A DNA stretch of 40,998 nt from Rhodospirillales bacterium (GTDB lineage: Bacteria; Pseudomonadota; Alphaproteobacteria; Rhodospirillales; UBA2165): positions 1 to 40,998 of the forward strand of contig DUBF01000025.1 in NCBI GenBank assembly GCA_012960465.1, read 5' to 3'. Under the pieces are notes generated by a model that was not told where the DNA came from, did no database searches, and saw only the letters and a program-made list of their open reading frames with translations. The translations under genes were made by a program, and so were the position numbers. Shown here one piece after another: positions 1 through 7,581 of this stretch; the stretch's first letter is position 1; each line of letters starts with the position of its first letter.

Positions 1-1
1 T

Positions 2-256
2 TACCAAAAGAGAGATATTTATTATTTCTCACGCCGTGTTCCAAAAGACTTGGAAGATCATTACAGATCATCAAAAATAACTTTATCTCTTCGAACAAAG
101 TCACTAAAGGTTGCTAAAACTAAATCAGCTTCTCTGGCTTCTCAGCTAGATGAAGAGTGGTTGACGCTACACTGGAGAACAAACTATTTTCACAATGCTA
201 AACTATCAATAAGACAAGTCCGGTTATTAATAAAAGAAAATTCACACAGCGATTAA
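2..256 (+). pseudogene. Tyrosine recombinase, N-terminal fragment (DUF6538-type)
   Basis: The frame is open from the window edge at base 2 to a stop at 254-256. It reads like the start of phage-type integrases with the DUF6538 N-terminal domain: a KRDIYYFSRRVPKDL segment, then TLSLRTKSLKVAKTKSASLA, then a DEEW segment. In the family this is followed by a SAM-like core-binding domain and a catalytic domain with the R-H-R-Y residues, about 400 residues in all. Here the frame ends after about 85 residues and no catalytic domain follows before the drug exporter at 527. It is therefore a truncated, inactive remnant. The first few codons lie outside the window. The DNA at 6-30 resembles the tail of the 152-bp repeat at 1896-1925, which suggests that both derive from the same integrase start. 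Confidence 0.75.
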
Positions 257-410
257 ACACGGGGTTTGTGCCGTCGCATTTAAATCTCTTTAGTCCACTC
301 CCGTCGAAACTACCTAACACTTGGCAAGGCATTTTACCCAGACTAGGTTAGGACTATGCAAATAAAAAGATGTTAAGATATAGGCATTCTTCCAATGGGA
401 ACGTGGGGTG

Positions 411-527
411 ATGTCAATTGATCCCTCTATTGCCCTCTCTATAATGCAGAAATTTAGGATTACGATGGATTATATTTATCGTGGGATAGAAATAGGTTTA
501 CCAGAAGACATAAGGAAGAACATTTAA
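411..527 (+). CDS. Possible 38-aa small ORF coupled to the exporter
   Basis: An ATG at 411 follows a GGGG-rich stretch and opens 38 codons. The stop codon shares its last base with the exporter ATG (TAATG), an arrangement typical of translational coupling. The peptide is mixed polar and hydrophobic, ends in EIGLPEDIRKNI, and has no clear membrane segment or signal. I do not recognise it. It may be a leader peptide for the exporter, or chance in a degraded stretch. Bases 257-410 hold nothing I can identify. Confidence 0.3.
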   Translation: MSIDPSIALSIMQKFRITMDYIYRGIEIGLPEDIRKNI

Positions 528-1723
528 TGCCACATCCAATGAAAAGTAAAATCTGTGTTTTAACGCTTTTGTTAGGCTGCTTACTTATGTTTAATCCCGT
601 CGGCATGGATATGTTTTTACCTGCTGTGCCAAATATAGCCCGAGGTCTTGATACTACCTCAAATCAAATTATGAATTCGATGTCGGCACTTTTTCTTGGT
701 AATGCTTTAGGCCGGCTGATCTTAGGACCTCTAGCCGATCGTTACGGTCGAAAGCCGGTAATTTTATTAACTTTGATTATTTTTACTAGTTCAGCTTTCG
801 CATCCGGTTTGGCTTCTTCAATCGAGTTTTTTATTTTTTGGCGGTTTATTCAGGGATTCGCAATTTCAGGGGGTCATGTTTTATCCCTCTCAGTCGCGAG
901 AGATTTATTTGAAAAAGAACAATTTGGTAAAATAATTGCAAATGCTACGGCGATTATGGGTCTAGCCGGCATAGTTTTCCCAATTCTTGGAGGAAAAATT
1001 GTTCAGCTTATGCCATGGCAATCAATATTCTGGGTAATGAGCATTTTTGGTCTGACGGTTTTTTCATTTGTGATATTTTCTTATAAAGAAACAATTAAAC
1101 GAAAGAATCCTCGAGCCGTTAATCCTCCGTTTCTATTGAACAACTGGTTTAAGATCATTACCAACCCGGTATTCTTGCGCCATGCTTTATGTAGTAGTTT
1201 TGCGACGGCAGGCTTTTATGCTTATGTTACGGTATCGCCGACAGTACTGCGCGAAATATTCGGTATAAGTTCTTTGGGTTACGGACTTTCTTTTGCTCTT
1301 TTGGCTCTTTTTTTTGTGATAAGCAACCTAATCGCTGGTCAGTTAGTTACACGCATTGGGCAATTTCGCCTTCTCGCGATCGGTAGCGTCATCGTTGTTT
1401 GGGGAGGGGTGATGATGTTGGGATTTTCAATAATGGAAATTGACAGGCCTTTTGCTATAATCATACCAACAGCAATCTATTTTTTTGGAATTGGCTGGGT
1501 TGTTCCACAGTCAAATGCTCTCGCTCTCCAACCATTTGAAAACTCAGCGGGAACAGCATCCGCTTTATTAGGATTTATCTCAATGATCGCGTCTGCATTT
1601 ATGGGGTTTTTACTTAGTTTTGCAGTCCATGATGATGCCACTTATCTAGCGCTCGCAATGTTAATAAGTGGTTTATCATCTTTTTTAATTTATTTCCTCC
1701 TGATTCAAAAAATACTAAAATAA
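527..1723 (+). CDS. Bcr/CflA-type multidrug efflux MFS transporter
   Basis: This 398-residue inner-membrane protein has about twelve hydrophobic segments. It carries the MFS motif A between helices 2 and 3 (GPLADRYGRKPVIL, about residue 66), a motif-B-like RFIQG near residue 107 and the PVGMDMFLPAVPNIA first-helix signature of the Bcr/CflA drug:H+ antiporters (DHA1). Family members export chloramphenicol, bicyclomycin, sulfonamides or small metabolites; the substrate cannot be read from sequence. The length is normal for the family and the frame is intact. The ATG at 527 is used because it overlaps the upstream stop; an ATG four codons later is possible. It sits between two recombinase remnants, so it is best seen as island cargo. 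No regulator gene is adjacent. Confidence 0.88.
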   Translation: MPHPMKSKICVLTLLLGCLLMFNPVGMDMFLPAVPNIARGLDTTSNQIMNSMSALFLGNALGRLILGPLADRYGRKPVILLTLIIFTSSAFASGLASSIEFFIFWRFIQGFAISGGHVLSLSVARDLFEKEQFGKIIANATAIMGLAGIVFPILGGKIVQLMPWQSIFWVMSIFGLTVFSFVIFSYKETIKRKNPRAVNPPFLLNNWFKIITNPVFLRHALCSSFATAGFYAYVTVSPTVLREIFGISSLGYGLSFALLALFFVISNLIAGQLVTRIGQFRLLAIGSVIVVWGGVMMLGFSIMEIDRPFAIIIPTAIYFFGIGWVVPQSNALALQPFENSAGTASALLGFISMIASAFMGFLLSFAVHDDATYLALAMLISGLSSFLIYFLLIQKILK

Positions 1724-1779
1724 TTTTCCCTTACTAAAGCCTTTTTTGTACATTCCCCTTCGCTGCATTTAACTCTCTC

Positions 1780-1931
1780 AGGGGTCACCATCTTCTCAAG
1801 AACTTCACATGTAACACATTGGTATCCATGCAGTTTTATTTTACGCCTGTATGGGGGTAGTACAAGTGGAAGTACAATTCAGTCCCTTATGTTTATAAAA
1901 AGAGAGATATGATTATTTTTATTTAGGGTCG
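1780..1931 (+). repeat. 152-bp repeat, plus-strand copy (att-like, tRNA-Glu 3' end plus int start)
   Basis: This segment begins with AGGGGTCACCA, the last 11 bases of the tRNA-Glu gene at 4352-4429, and runs to AGGGTCG. Its reverse complement occurs at 4211-4362 with only a few substitutions and one single-base indel, roughly 95% identity by eye. Homology stops sharply at both ends. Near its end lies ATGTTTATAAAAAGAGAGAT, which looks like the start of a DUF6538-type integrase. I read it as an attachment junction: tRNA 3' end, spacer, then the start of int. Confidence 0.85.
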
Positions 1932-2066
1932 GGGATACTTGAGACGAGGTTTGAGAAAGACCTAAATGTGATGGAAGTAGCAACAATCACAGGACACAAA
2001 GATCTTAGAATGCTACAAAGATATACACATTTAAGAGCAGAAGATTTAGCTAAGAAGCTTGGATAG
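1889..2066 (+). pseudogene. Tyrosine recombinase with internal deletion (start joined to C-terminus)
   Basis: An integrase-like start at 1889 (ATGTTTATAAAAAGAGAG) runs into sequence encoding the extreme C-terminus of a tyrosine recombinase. The clear part, about 1950-2066, reads [19 protein letters not shown] followed by [15 protein letters not shown] and a stop. [14 protein letters not shown] contains the family's GH motif and the catalytic tyrosine. Just before it, a frameshifted HDLR-like trace is visible around 1934-1946. The catalytic middle, several hundred codons, is missing. The copy is too short and too broken to be a full ORF, but the conserved tail identifies it firmly. It is inactive. 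Confidence 0.8.
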
Positions 2067-2115
2067 ACCTCTCTGCTTTCCCCTAATTGCTAGGGATTGA
2101 CCTGGATAATTAACA

Positions 2116-2493
2116 ATGAACCTTAATGAATTTAATATGTTGTGCACATCACTTTTTTCTACAACTTACAGTATTCAGTGGCGTGGTTCGCACGTTTGGA
2201 AGGTTGGAGGTAAGGTTTTTGCAATTGGTCGTTGGGACAATAAAAAAAACTCCGGTATAACTTTTAAAGTGTCCAAGATCACTTTTGAATGTTTGAAGCA
2301 CGAACCGGGAATACGACCCGCTCCTTACCTGGCATCAAGGGGGATGAGCTGGTTGCAATATTATAACGAAGAGAGAATTTCGCACAAAGACTTAAGATCG
2401 TATCTCACCGAATCCTACAGTATAGTTTCTCATAGTCTGACCAAGAAAAAACAGAAGGAACTGAACCTTAATGTCCAAAGGAGCAAATGGTGA
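2116..2493 (+). CDS. MmcQ/YjbR family protein
   Basis: This 125-residue protein matches the MmcQ/YjbR (DUF419) fold. Its landmarks are VWKVGGKVFAIGRW near residue 27, a GITFKVS strand near 48, GIRPAPYLASRGMSWLQ near 65 (the family's RPAPYL..-W motif), and a C-terminal SYSIVSHSLTKKKQKEL helix. Members are small, often DNA-binding-like proteins of poorly defined role found singly across bacteria. The length is typical and the frame intact. It follows the broken recombinase by about 50 bp and precedes a broken exonuclease gene, so it is probably an accessory gene of the island. The basic C-terminal tail is compatible with nucleic-acid contact, but that is inference. Confidence 0.8.
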   Translation: MNLNEFNMLCTSLFSTTYSIQWRGSHVWKVGGKVFAIGRWDNKKNSGITFKVSKITFECLKHEPGIRPAPYLASRGMSWLQYYNEERISHKDLRSYLTESYSIVSHSLTKKKQKELNLNVQRSKW

Positions 2494-2584
2494 ACTATGT
2501 CTGTAGGTTATAATCAGAAAATCCCCTATCCGACGGGACTATAATTCAACTGACCCTGTACCTTATTACTAGTTTCCTTTGCAT

Positions 2585-2770
2585 ATGATCAGAACATCAG
2601 TAAACGCGACTGAGAACAAATTGGACTTTTGTGCTTTAGACGTTGAAACTACCAACTTTAATATTTCAAGTATATGTCAAATAGGTATTTCAAATTTCGA
2701 TCCAGGTGAATCGCCTTGGATTAAGCACAGACCGATTTGGTCAGAATCTGCACTATTGAGTTGGTCATAA
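2585..2770 (+). pseudogene. DnaQ-like 3'-5' exonuclease, N-terminal fragment
   Basis: About 25 residues in, the frame reads FCALDVETTNFNISSICQIG, the Exo I motif (D-x-E) and following strand of DnaQ/RNase T-fold exonucleases that usually process DNA ends. After roughly 45 residues the similarity ends and the frame closes with SPWIKHRPIWSESALLSWS. The Exo II and Exo III motifs (a further Asp and H-x-x-x-D) are absent, so the product cannot be active. A TTG two codons before the ATG at 2585 could also be a start. I see no continuation of the gene in 2771-2841. It is one more truncated gene in the island. Confidence 0.6.
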
Positions 2771-2841
2771 AACTCCATTGGTGGTCCGTAAGCTGTATAA
2801 CTCATGGCTTTCCATAGACCCATATTATCCAGTTCAATTAT

Positions 2842-3498
2842 CTACAGAAGTTTCCAACCATAGACTGCTGTCACACCAAGGGTATAAGCCGCGAGAAGAA
2901 CAACATTAATTGGGTTTCCAGAAAGCTTAGGTGTTTTGATTTGTGACACATTCAATGCCGCGAGCCCCAGCCCGCTGGAATAAAGAATTACAGAAAATAT
3001 TTCTGAACTAAACAGGCCCTCAAATAGAAATATAAAAACGATTACTATGTTGTTGTTATCGATGGCCAGTCCAATATATTTGCCTCCATCAGCAAGGCCG
3101 AAAGTACTAAAATAACTCAAGCGTATCGCTGCGGCTGCAAGCATTAAAAATGCACCCGGTAGGAATATAGGCTCGAATTTTCCATAACTTAAAAGAAATA
3201 TTGCAGGCGTAATTCCATAGCTGACAATATCGATCAACACATCCAACTGACCGCCAAACAATCGGTCTGAGCCGGTTCGTCCCTTCATCCTACGTGCAAC
3301 CAGCCCATCGGCCCAGTCAAAAGCAACGGCCCATATCATTCCTATCATTGCTGCAGAGAAGACGCCTAAAATAATGAAATATATAGCAAGAAGGGTGCAA
3401 CCAAGTCCGGCAAGAGAACATACATTGGGAAGATCCCATACATAAGAAAGAATAGATTTGGGTTGCTGCTCATGCGGATTAGAGTTTTCAGCTGTCAT
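2842..3498 (-). CDS. CDP-alcohol phosphatidyltransferase (PssA-like)
   Basis: This integral membrane enzyme of 218 residues and about six helices should transfer an alcohol headgroup with release of CMP. The signature D-x-x-D-G-x-x-A-R ... G-x-x-x-D-x-x-x-D is complete: D61, D64, G65, A68, R69, G82, D86 and D90. The spacer between AR and G is 12 residues, where the common pattern has 8. The following IVSYGITPAIF resembles phosphatidylserine synthases, which read DLISFG..PA. The substrate is not determined by sequence alone. The gene is divergent from a nucleotidyltransferase gene across 183 bp, and the pair suggests a CDP-activated headgroup made by one and used by the other. It lies within the tRNA-Glu island. 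Confidence 0.8.
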   Translation of the reverse strand: MTAENSNPHEQQPKSILSYVWDLPNVCSLAGLGCTLLAIYFIILGVFSAAMIGMIWAVAFDWADGLVARRMKGRTGSDRLFGGQLDVLIDIVSYGITPAIFLLSYGKFEPIFLPGAFLMLAAAAIRLSYFSTFGLADGGKYIGLAIDNNNIVIVFIFLFEGLFSSEIFSVILYSSGLGLAALNVSQIKTPKLSGNPINVVLLAAYTLGVTAVYGWKLL

Positions 3499-3648
3499 GG
3501 CTGCTCCTACAAATAGAGGGGGGTTTCAATACTAATAAATTTCGACTATAACTAGTGTTTGGCGGTATAGGTGATTAGATGGACAAATATCCATTCCCAG
3601 TGCAGCTCGCAAGTTCGATCATTACCACACCGATTTAGCATACCATAA

Positions 3649-3660
3649 ATGATCGATCAT
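3649..3660. promoter_or_regulatory. 12-bp palindrome in the divergent promoter region
   Basis: ATGATCGATCAT is a perfect 12-bp palindrome 21 bp upstream of the cytidylyltransferase ATG, inside the 183-bp region shared with the divergent phosphatidyltransferase gene. A related CGATCATT lies at 3616-3623. The position fits an operator controlling one or both genes, but no regulator is adjacent and short palindromes occur by chance. Confidence 0.25.
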
Positions 3661-3681
3661 ACCTAAAGGTCTAAACCAATA

Positions 3682-4095
3682 ATGATTGTCTATACCGTAG
3701 GCACTTTCGATCTATTGCATGTGGGACACTTAGCTTTGCTAAGCTACTGTAAGACTTTGGGTGATGTCGTTGCAGTTGGAGTTGCGTCTGATGAGGTAGT
3801 CAACCTTTATAAGCCACATGTACCTGTTATTCCACTCAATCAACGTATGGAAATGTTGAAAGCATTGCAGTGTGTCGATATTGTGCGTCCTTACCACCAA
3901 CTTGAATATGTATCAGGTTGTAGGGAGTTGAAGGCCGATATCTTTGTGATCGGTGGAGATTGGGGCCGCGAATTGCCCAATCTGGACGTAGAAGCCTATT
4001 TAAAGGCAGAAGGAAAGCAGATTATTCAAATTCGGTATAATCCTCGAACTTCATCGACGGAAATTAAGCAAACAGTGATTGATCAGATTCACTAG
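3682..4095 (+). CDS. Glycerol-3-phosphate cytidylyltransferase-like nucleotidyltransferase
   Basis: This 137-residue soluble enzyme belongs to the TagD/cytidylyltransferase superfamily. It starts with YTVGTFDLLHVGHLALL, which contains the HxGH motif (H13-V-G-H16) that binds the nucleotide triphosphate. It ends with RTSSTEIK near residue 123, the counterpart of the RTxGISTT-type motif. IFVIGGDWG near residue 92 is also typical. The family joins CTP to an alcohol phosphate such as glycerol-3-phosphate or ethanolamine phosphate, giving CDP-alcohols. The divergent neighbour is a CDP-alcohol phosphatidyltransferase, the enzyme class that consumes such products, so an activation-transfer pair for a lipid headgroup is a reasonable inference. 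ADP- or CDP-sugar synthesis is an alternative. Confidence 0.78.
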   Translation: MIVYTVGTFDLLHVGHLALLSYCKTLGDVVAVGVASDEVVNLYKPHVPVIPLNQRMEMLKALQCVDIVRPYHQLEYVSGCRELKADIFVIGGDWGRELPNLDVEAYLKAEGKQIIQIRYNPRTSSTEIKQTVIDQIH

Positions 4096-4210
4096 ACTAG
4101 CATGTTGCATAGCTTTGAGATTGCCAAAAATTTTTCGACTTCACTATCTCCATTAAATTATCGCTGATTGTCCATCGTCAGACATCTCAAGACCCCCTCA
4201 GAAATACAAA

Positions 4211-4362
4211 CGACCCTAAATAAAATAATCATATCTCTCTTTTTATAAACATAAGGGACTGAATTGTACTTCCACATGTACTACTTTCCATACAGGCGTA
4301 AATTAAAACTGCATGGATACCAATGTGTTACATGTGAAGTTCTTGAAAAGGTGGTGACCCCT
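4211..4362 (-). repeat. 152-bp repeat, minus-strand copy next to tRNA-Glu
   Basis: This is the inverted partner of 1780-1931. Read on the minus strand it starts inside the tRNA-Glu 3' end (AGGGGTCACCA), continues through a shared spacer of about 100 bp and ends in the same integrase-start remnant (ATGTTTATAAAAAGAGAGAT, then AGGGTCG). Beyond 4211 there is no recombinase coding sequence; 4096-4210 shows nothing recognisable. It represents an element junction at the native attachment site. Confidence 0.85.
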
Positions 4363-4429
4363 ACGGGATTCGAACCCGTGTTACCAGAATGAAAATCTGG
4401 CGTCCTAGACCTAACTAGACGAAGGGGTC
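4352..4429 (-). tRNA. tRNA-Glu (anticodon TTC)
   Basis: The minus strand folds into a full cloverleaf. The acceptor GACCCCT pairs with AGGGGTC. The anticodon arm is CCAGA-TTTTCAT-TCTGG with anticodon TTC. The T arm is ACGGG-TTCGAAT-CCCGT, followed by discriminator A and an encoded CCA (4352-4354). It decodes GAA/GAG. The gene appears intact because the integrated sequence preserves its 3' end. It is the likely attB of the decayed elements to its left. Confidence 0.96.
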
Positions 4430-4523
4430 ACTAATTGAAGTTTTCAAGCGACGGTTTATACGCCTCACCAAATGAAATCAAGATTATTTTGACATGATAA
4501 GTTAAATAATTTTAAGAAAATTC

Positions 4524-5741
4524 TTAGTTTGCTTGAGATTTTGAATGCCCACGCAACTTCCACAAAGCAATTGGACCTAAAAAAGCAACAAAACCCATCG
4601 AGGCAAATGCTAGACCCCAGGAGATCGTAGTTATACCACCACCAGAAATATCCAATACCATACCAACAATCAACGGCCCTATTGCACCGCCACCAAAGCC
4701 GATAAGGGCATGGAGACCTAGGGTGGACCCACGACGCCCTTTTTCAGCAGCCAATAGTGTGCCAGCCGTCAACGCCGCTGAATCGAGCTGGATTAATCCA
4801 GCATAAAGAATAACAAAAAATACAATAATCCAATAAGGTAACGCAGCCAAAAATCCAATAAAGAGCGCTAGTATACCGGCAGAAAAAAGAAAAACCATAA
4901 CTACACGGCGACGATCATAGCGATCAGCAATTTCATTGCCGCCAATACTAGCAATCGCAGCAACACAAGCCGTCAACGTTGCTACTGTAGTAGGTATAAG
5001 TTGAATTTCACCCAAATCATGCACAGATAAGCAATAGACTAAAAAAGCGACCAACCATGAGCGCATAGCGAATAACTCCCAACTATGGACGCCATAAGCT
5101 AAAATGTAACCCATAGCCTCTCGATTACGGATTATTGGCCTAAAATCTAATAGTCTCGTTTTAGAATCAGGTTTTTGCGGTACGGTTTTATTCATAAGAC
5201 ATAAAACCAAAAAAGCTGAGGCTAATGCAGAAAATCCAGCTATTTTATGAACATTAACCCAGCCGAGTATAGTATTAACCTCCCCAGAAAAATAAAAAGA
5301 AATTGCGGTGCCAAGACTAAAACTCGCCGTATAAAAAGCTATCGCTCGAGCTGGTTTCCCCCCACTATAACGGTCCGCCAAAATCCTCAAACCAGGCATA
5401 TATGTTGCAGCCAGACCGACCCCTGCAAGCGTACGGAGTAATAATGCACCCCAAAATCCAGAGGCAAAATACGCAAATCCGAACAAGGCGGTCGCAGTAA
5501 GAGTAGCTCCACTTAAGTAAATTAATCGAGCATCAATTCGATCGGTTAAACTAACTAAAACCGGAACACTAATGGCATAACCGCCCAACAAAATTCCAGC
5601 GATCCATCCTGCTTCAGTATTTGAAAGCTGCCATATCTCAATAAATTCAGGCATAAGAGCCGGAAAAGTAAACACGCCAAGCATAGTAAGCACTTCCGCT
5701 AAACACATAATAAAAACGATATAAAATGGAGATTGGCGCAT
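4524..5741 (-). CDS. MFS transporter, CynX/NimT-like
   Basis: This 405-residue protein has about twelve hydrophobic helices. A motif-A-like SLTDRIDARLIYLSG follows helix 2 near residue 63, and a second DRYDRRRVVM loop lies near residue 273. The general organisation resembles the cyanate/nitroimidazole-type transporters, but no substrate can be assigned. It starts 9 bp after the recJ stop on the same strand, so it is probably the last gene of the alaC-hom-glpX-recJ transcript. It shows no truncation. It is not closely similar by eye to the two other MFS proteins in the window, at 527-1723 and 22803-24035. Confidence 0.82.
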   Translation of the reverse strand: MRQSPFYIVFIMCLAEVLTMLGVFTFPALMPEFIEIWQLSNTEAGWIAGILLGGYAISVPVLVSLTDRIDARLIYLSGATLTATALFGFAYFASGFWGALLLRTLAGVGLAATYMPGLRILADRYSGGKPARAIAFYTASFSLGTAISFYFSGEVNTILGWVNVHKIAGFSALASAFLVLCLMNKTVPQKPDSKTRLLDFRPIIRNREAMGYILAYGVHSWELFAMRSWLVAFLVYCLSVHDLGEIQLIPTTVATLTACVAAIASIGGNEIADRYDRRRVVMVFLFSAGILALFIGFLAALPYWIIVFFVILYAGLIQLDSAALTAGTLLAAEKGRRGSTLGLHALIGFGGGAIGPLIVGMVLDISGGGITTISWGLAFASMGFVAFLGPIALWKLRGHSKSQAN

Positions 5742-5750
5742 TTAACAGAT

Positions 5751-7559
5751 CTAATGGCTAGAGACTGGCGCAGCATCGTCAATTAAAAGCTGAGCCGAGG
5801 ATCTACCCTGCCAATTATTTTCCCTAAGCCGACCGACAACATGAAGCGGCAAGCCATTGTGATTGAGTAAAGCTTGGCCAAGGTCCGTATCTACACAACG
5901 AAACGCGATCGCTGATAACTGTTTTTTACTATCGATTCCAGTTATGAAACAACGAACATGATTAAACCCGACAATATCAGCTTTAGCTATCCTAATACCA
6001 GAAAAAGCAAGCCTCGGTTCTGCATTACCAGTCCCGAAAGGAGCCATTTTATTTAGGATCTCAACTAAGTCCATTGAAGCCCCTTCGATTGTGATTAATC
6101 CATCAACACTGAGTGTTGGCATAATTCCTTCTTCAAAAATTTGTTTACCTATCCGCTCAGAAAGAAATTTTTCAAAGACATCCAACTTTTCAGCCTCCAA
6201 AGAAAATCCAGCTGCCATGGCATGTCCACCTCCATTAGTGAGGATACCTGCTTGGCGGGCAGATATTACGCAAGCACCAAGGTCAACACCTGTAATTGAA
6301 CGACCTGAACCTGTCGCCACACCGTCCTGAACAGTCAAAATACACGCCGGCAGACCATAGCGCTCTTTCAAGCGGCTAGCGATAATACCAATAACTCCCG
6401 GGTGCCAGTTTTCACCCGCCACAAAAACAAGCGATTGAGAAATTTTCTTTTCAGCTTTTAGTTCGGCCAGTGCAAGTACTTCTTTTAAAACAATATCCTC
6501 GATTTCCCGGCGTTCTGCATTATAATTATTTAGCTTTTGAGCTATATTGATAGCTTCCTCTGAACTTTCGGTAGAAAGCAACTTAGCACCTAGATTGGAT
6601 TCGCCTACTCGTCCACCAGCGTTAACGCGCGGACCCATTAAAAATCCCAAATGATAAGTTGATGGCGCTTCATCCATGCCAGCAACATCGGCTAAAGCCG
6701 ACAATCCTTTATTCCGTCGCTTGGCCATCACTTTCAAACCTTGGACAACTAAGGCTCTGTTGACCCCAGTTAACGGCACCATATCGGCAACAGTGCCAAG
6801 CGCAACAATATCCAATAAGTTCATCAAATTTGGTTCTTGAAAAGATAAATTTTTTAAGAAGAATCCATCTTTTCGCAAGGCCCTATTTATTGCAACAATT
6901 AGCAGAAAAGAAACACCTACGGCTGCTAATTGAGTATGTCTACTTTCTTCGTCAAGTCGGTTGGGATTAATCACCGCCACGGCATGCGGGAGGATTACCT
7001 CCGCAATATGGTGATCAACGATAATAACATCTAACCCAATATCCTCCGCAAAAGACAAGGGCTCAAAAGCAGTTGTACCGCAGTCAACAGTAATAATGAC
7101 TGATGCGCCATCACTCTTTAATTTCTCAAAAGCGGCTATATTAGGTCCATACCCTTCTGCAATCCTATCAGGTATATATATTTGGTAGTTTACTCCAATG
7201 GATCCGAAAAACCGTGCGAGCAATGCCGATGAGGTCGCGCCGTCCACATCGTAATCACCAAATATAGCTATTTTCTCATTTCCAGTAATCGCCTTGATGA
7301 TACGAACAACACCGACATCCATATCCAGCAAATGTGCGGGGTCAGGCAACAATGAACTTAGCTTTGGGTCAAGGAAATCGTCTACGAGCTCTGCAGATAC
7401 GCCCCTCGCACTTAAAAAACGTCCAATTATATCTGGGATCTGAAATTGCTGAGATATTGCAAGCGCTTGCCGATCATTAACTTGTCTTTCAAGCCATCGT
7501 TTTCCGCTAAAAGACCGCTCGACATCAAGAAAATTTTTATCCGATAAAGTCTTTGTCAT
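5751..7559 (-). CDS. recJ: Single-stranded-DNA-specific exonuclease RecJ
   Basis: RecJ degrades single-stranded DNA 5' to 3' in recombinational and mismatch repair. The 602-residue protein has the DHH-superfamily motifs: IFGDYDVDGATSSALLARF near residue 98 (DxD), IITVDCGTTA near 155, and IIVDHHIAE near 178 (DHH). A DHHA1 part follows with GPRVNAGGRVGESNLGAKLL and, near residue 433, TNGGGHAMAAGFSLE, then a C-terminal OB-fold-like region. The length is usual for alphaproteobacterial RecJ. It starts 22 bp after glpX in the minus-strand operon. No key residue appears to be missing. It acts in the cytoplasm on Mn2+/Mg2+. Confidence 0.96.
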   Translation of the reverse strand: MTKTLSDKNFLDVERSFSGKRWLERQVNDRQALAISQQFQIPDIIGRFLSARGVSAELVDDFLDPKLSSLLPDPAHLLDMDVGVVRIIKAITGNEKIAIFGDYDVDGATSSALLARFFGSIGVNYQIYIPDRIAEGYGPNIAAFEKLKSDGASVIITVDCGTTAFEPLSFAEDIGLDVIIVDHHIAEVILPHAVAVINPNRLDEESRHTQLAAVGVSFLLIVAINRALRKDGFFLKNLSFQEPNLMNLLDIVALGTVADMVPLTGVNRALVVQGLKVMAKRRNKGLSALADVAGMDEAPSTYHLGFLMGPRVNAGGRVGESNLGAKLLSTESSEEAINIAQKLNNYNAERREIEDIVLKEVLALAELKAEKKISQSLVFVAGENWHPGVIGIIASRLKERYGLPACILTVQDGVATGSGRSITGVDLGACVISARQAGILTNGGGHAMAAGFSLEAEKLDVFEKFLSERIGKQIFEEGIMPTLSVDGLITIEGASMDLVEILNKMAPFGTGNAEPRLAFSGIRIAKADIVGFNHVRCFITGIDSKKQLSAIAFRCVDTDLGQALLNHNGLPLHVVGRLRENNWQGRSSAQLLIDDAAPVSSH

Positions 7560-7581
7560 TTATTTATATATCTGCGGGTTT

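Larger units (their letters stand above)
1..4362. mobile_element. Decayed integrative-element zone at tRNA-Glu
   Basis: This stretch combines tyrosine recombinase remnants at 2-256 and 1889-2066, two inverted 152-bp copies of a sequence beginning with the tRNA-Glu 3' end (1780-1931 and 4211-4362), and accessory genes between them. Recombinases of this type commonly integrate at tRNA 3' ends, so I infer one or more old genomic islands inserted at tRNA-Glu and since rearranged. All recombinase copies seen are broken, so the zone looks immobile. The left boundary lies outside the window and the right boundary is the tRNA. Confidence 0.7.
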
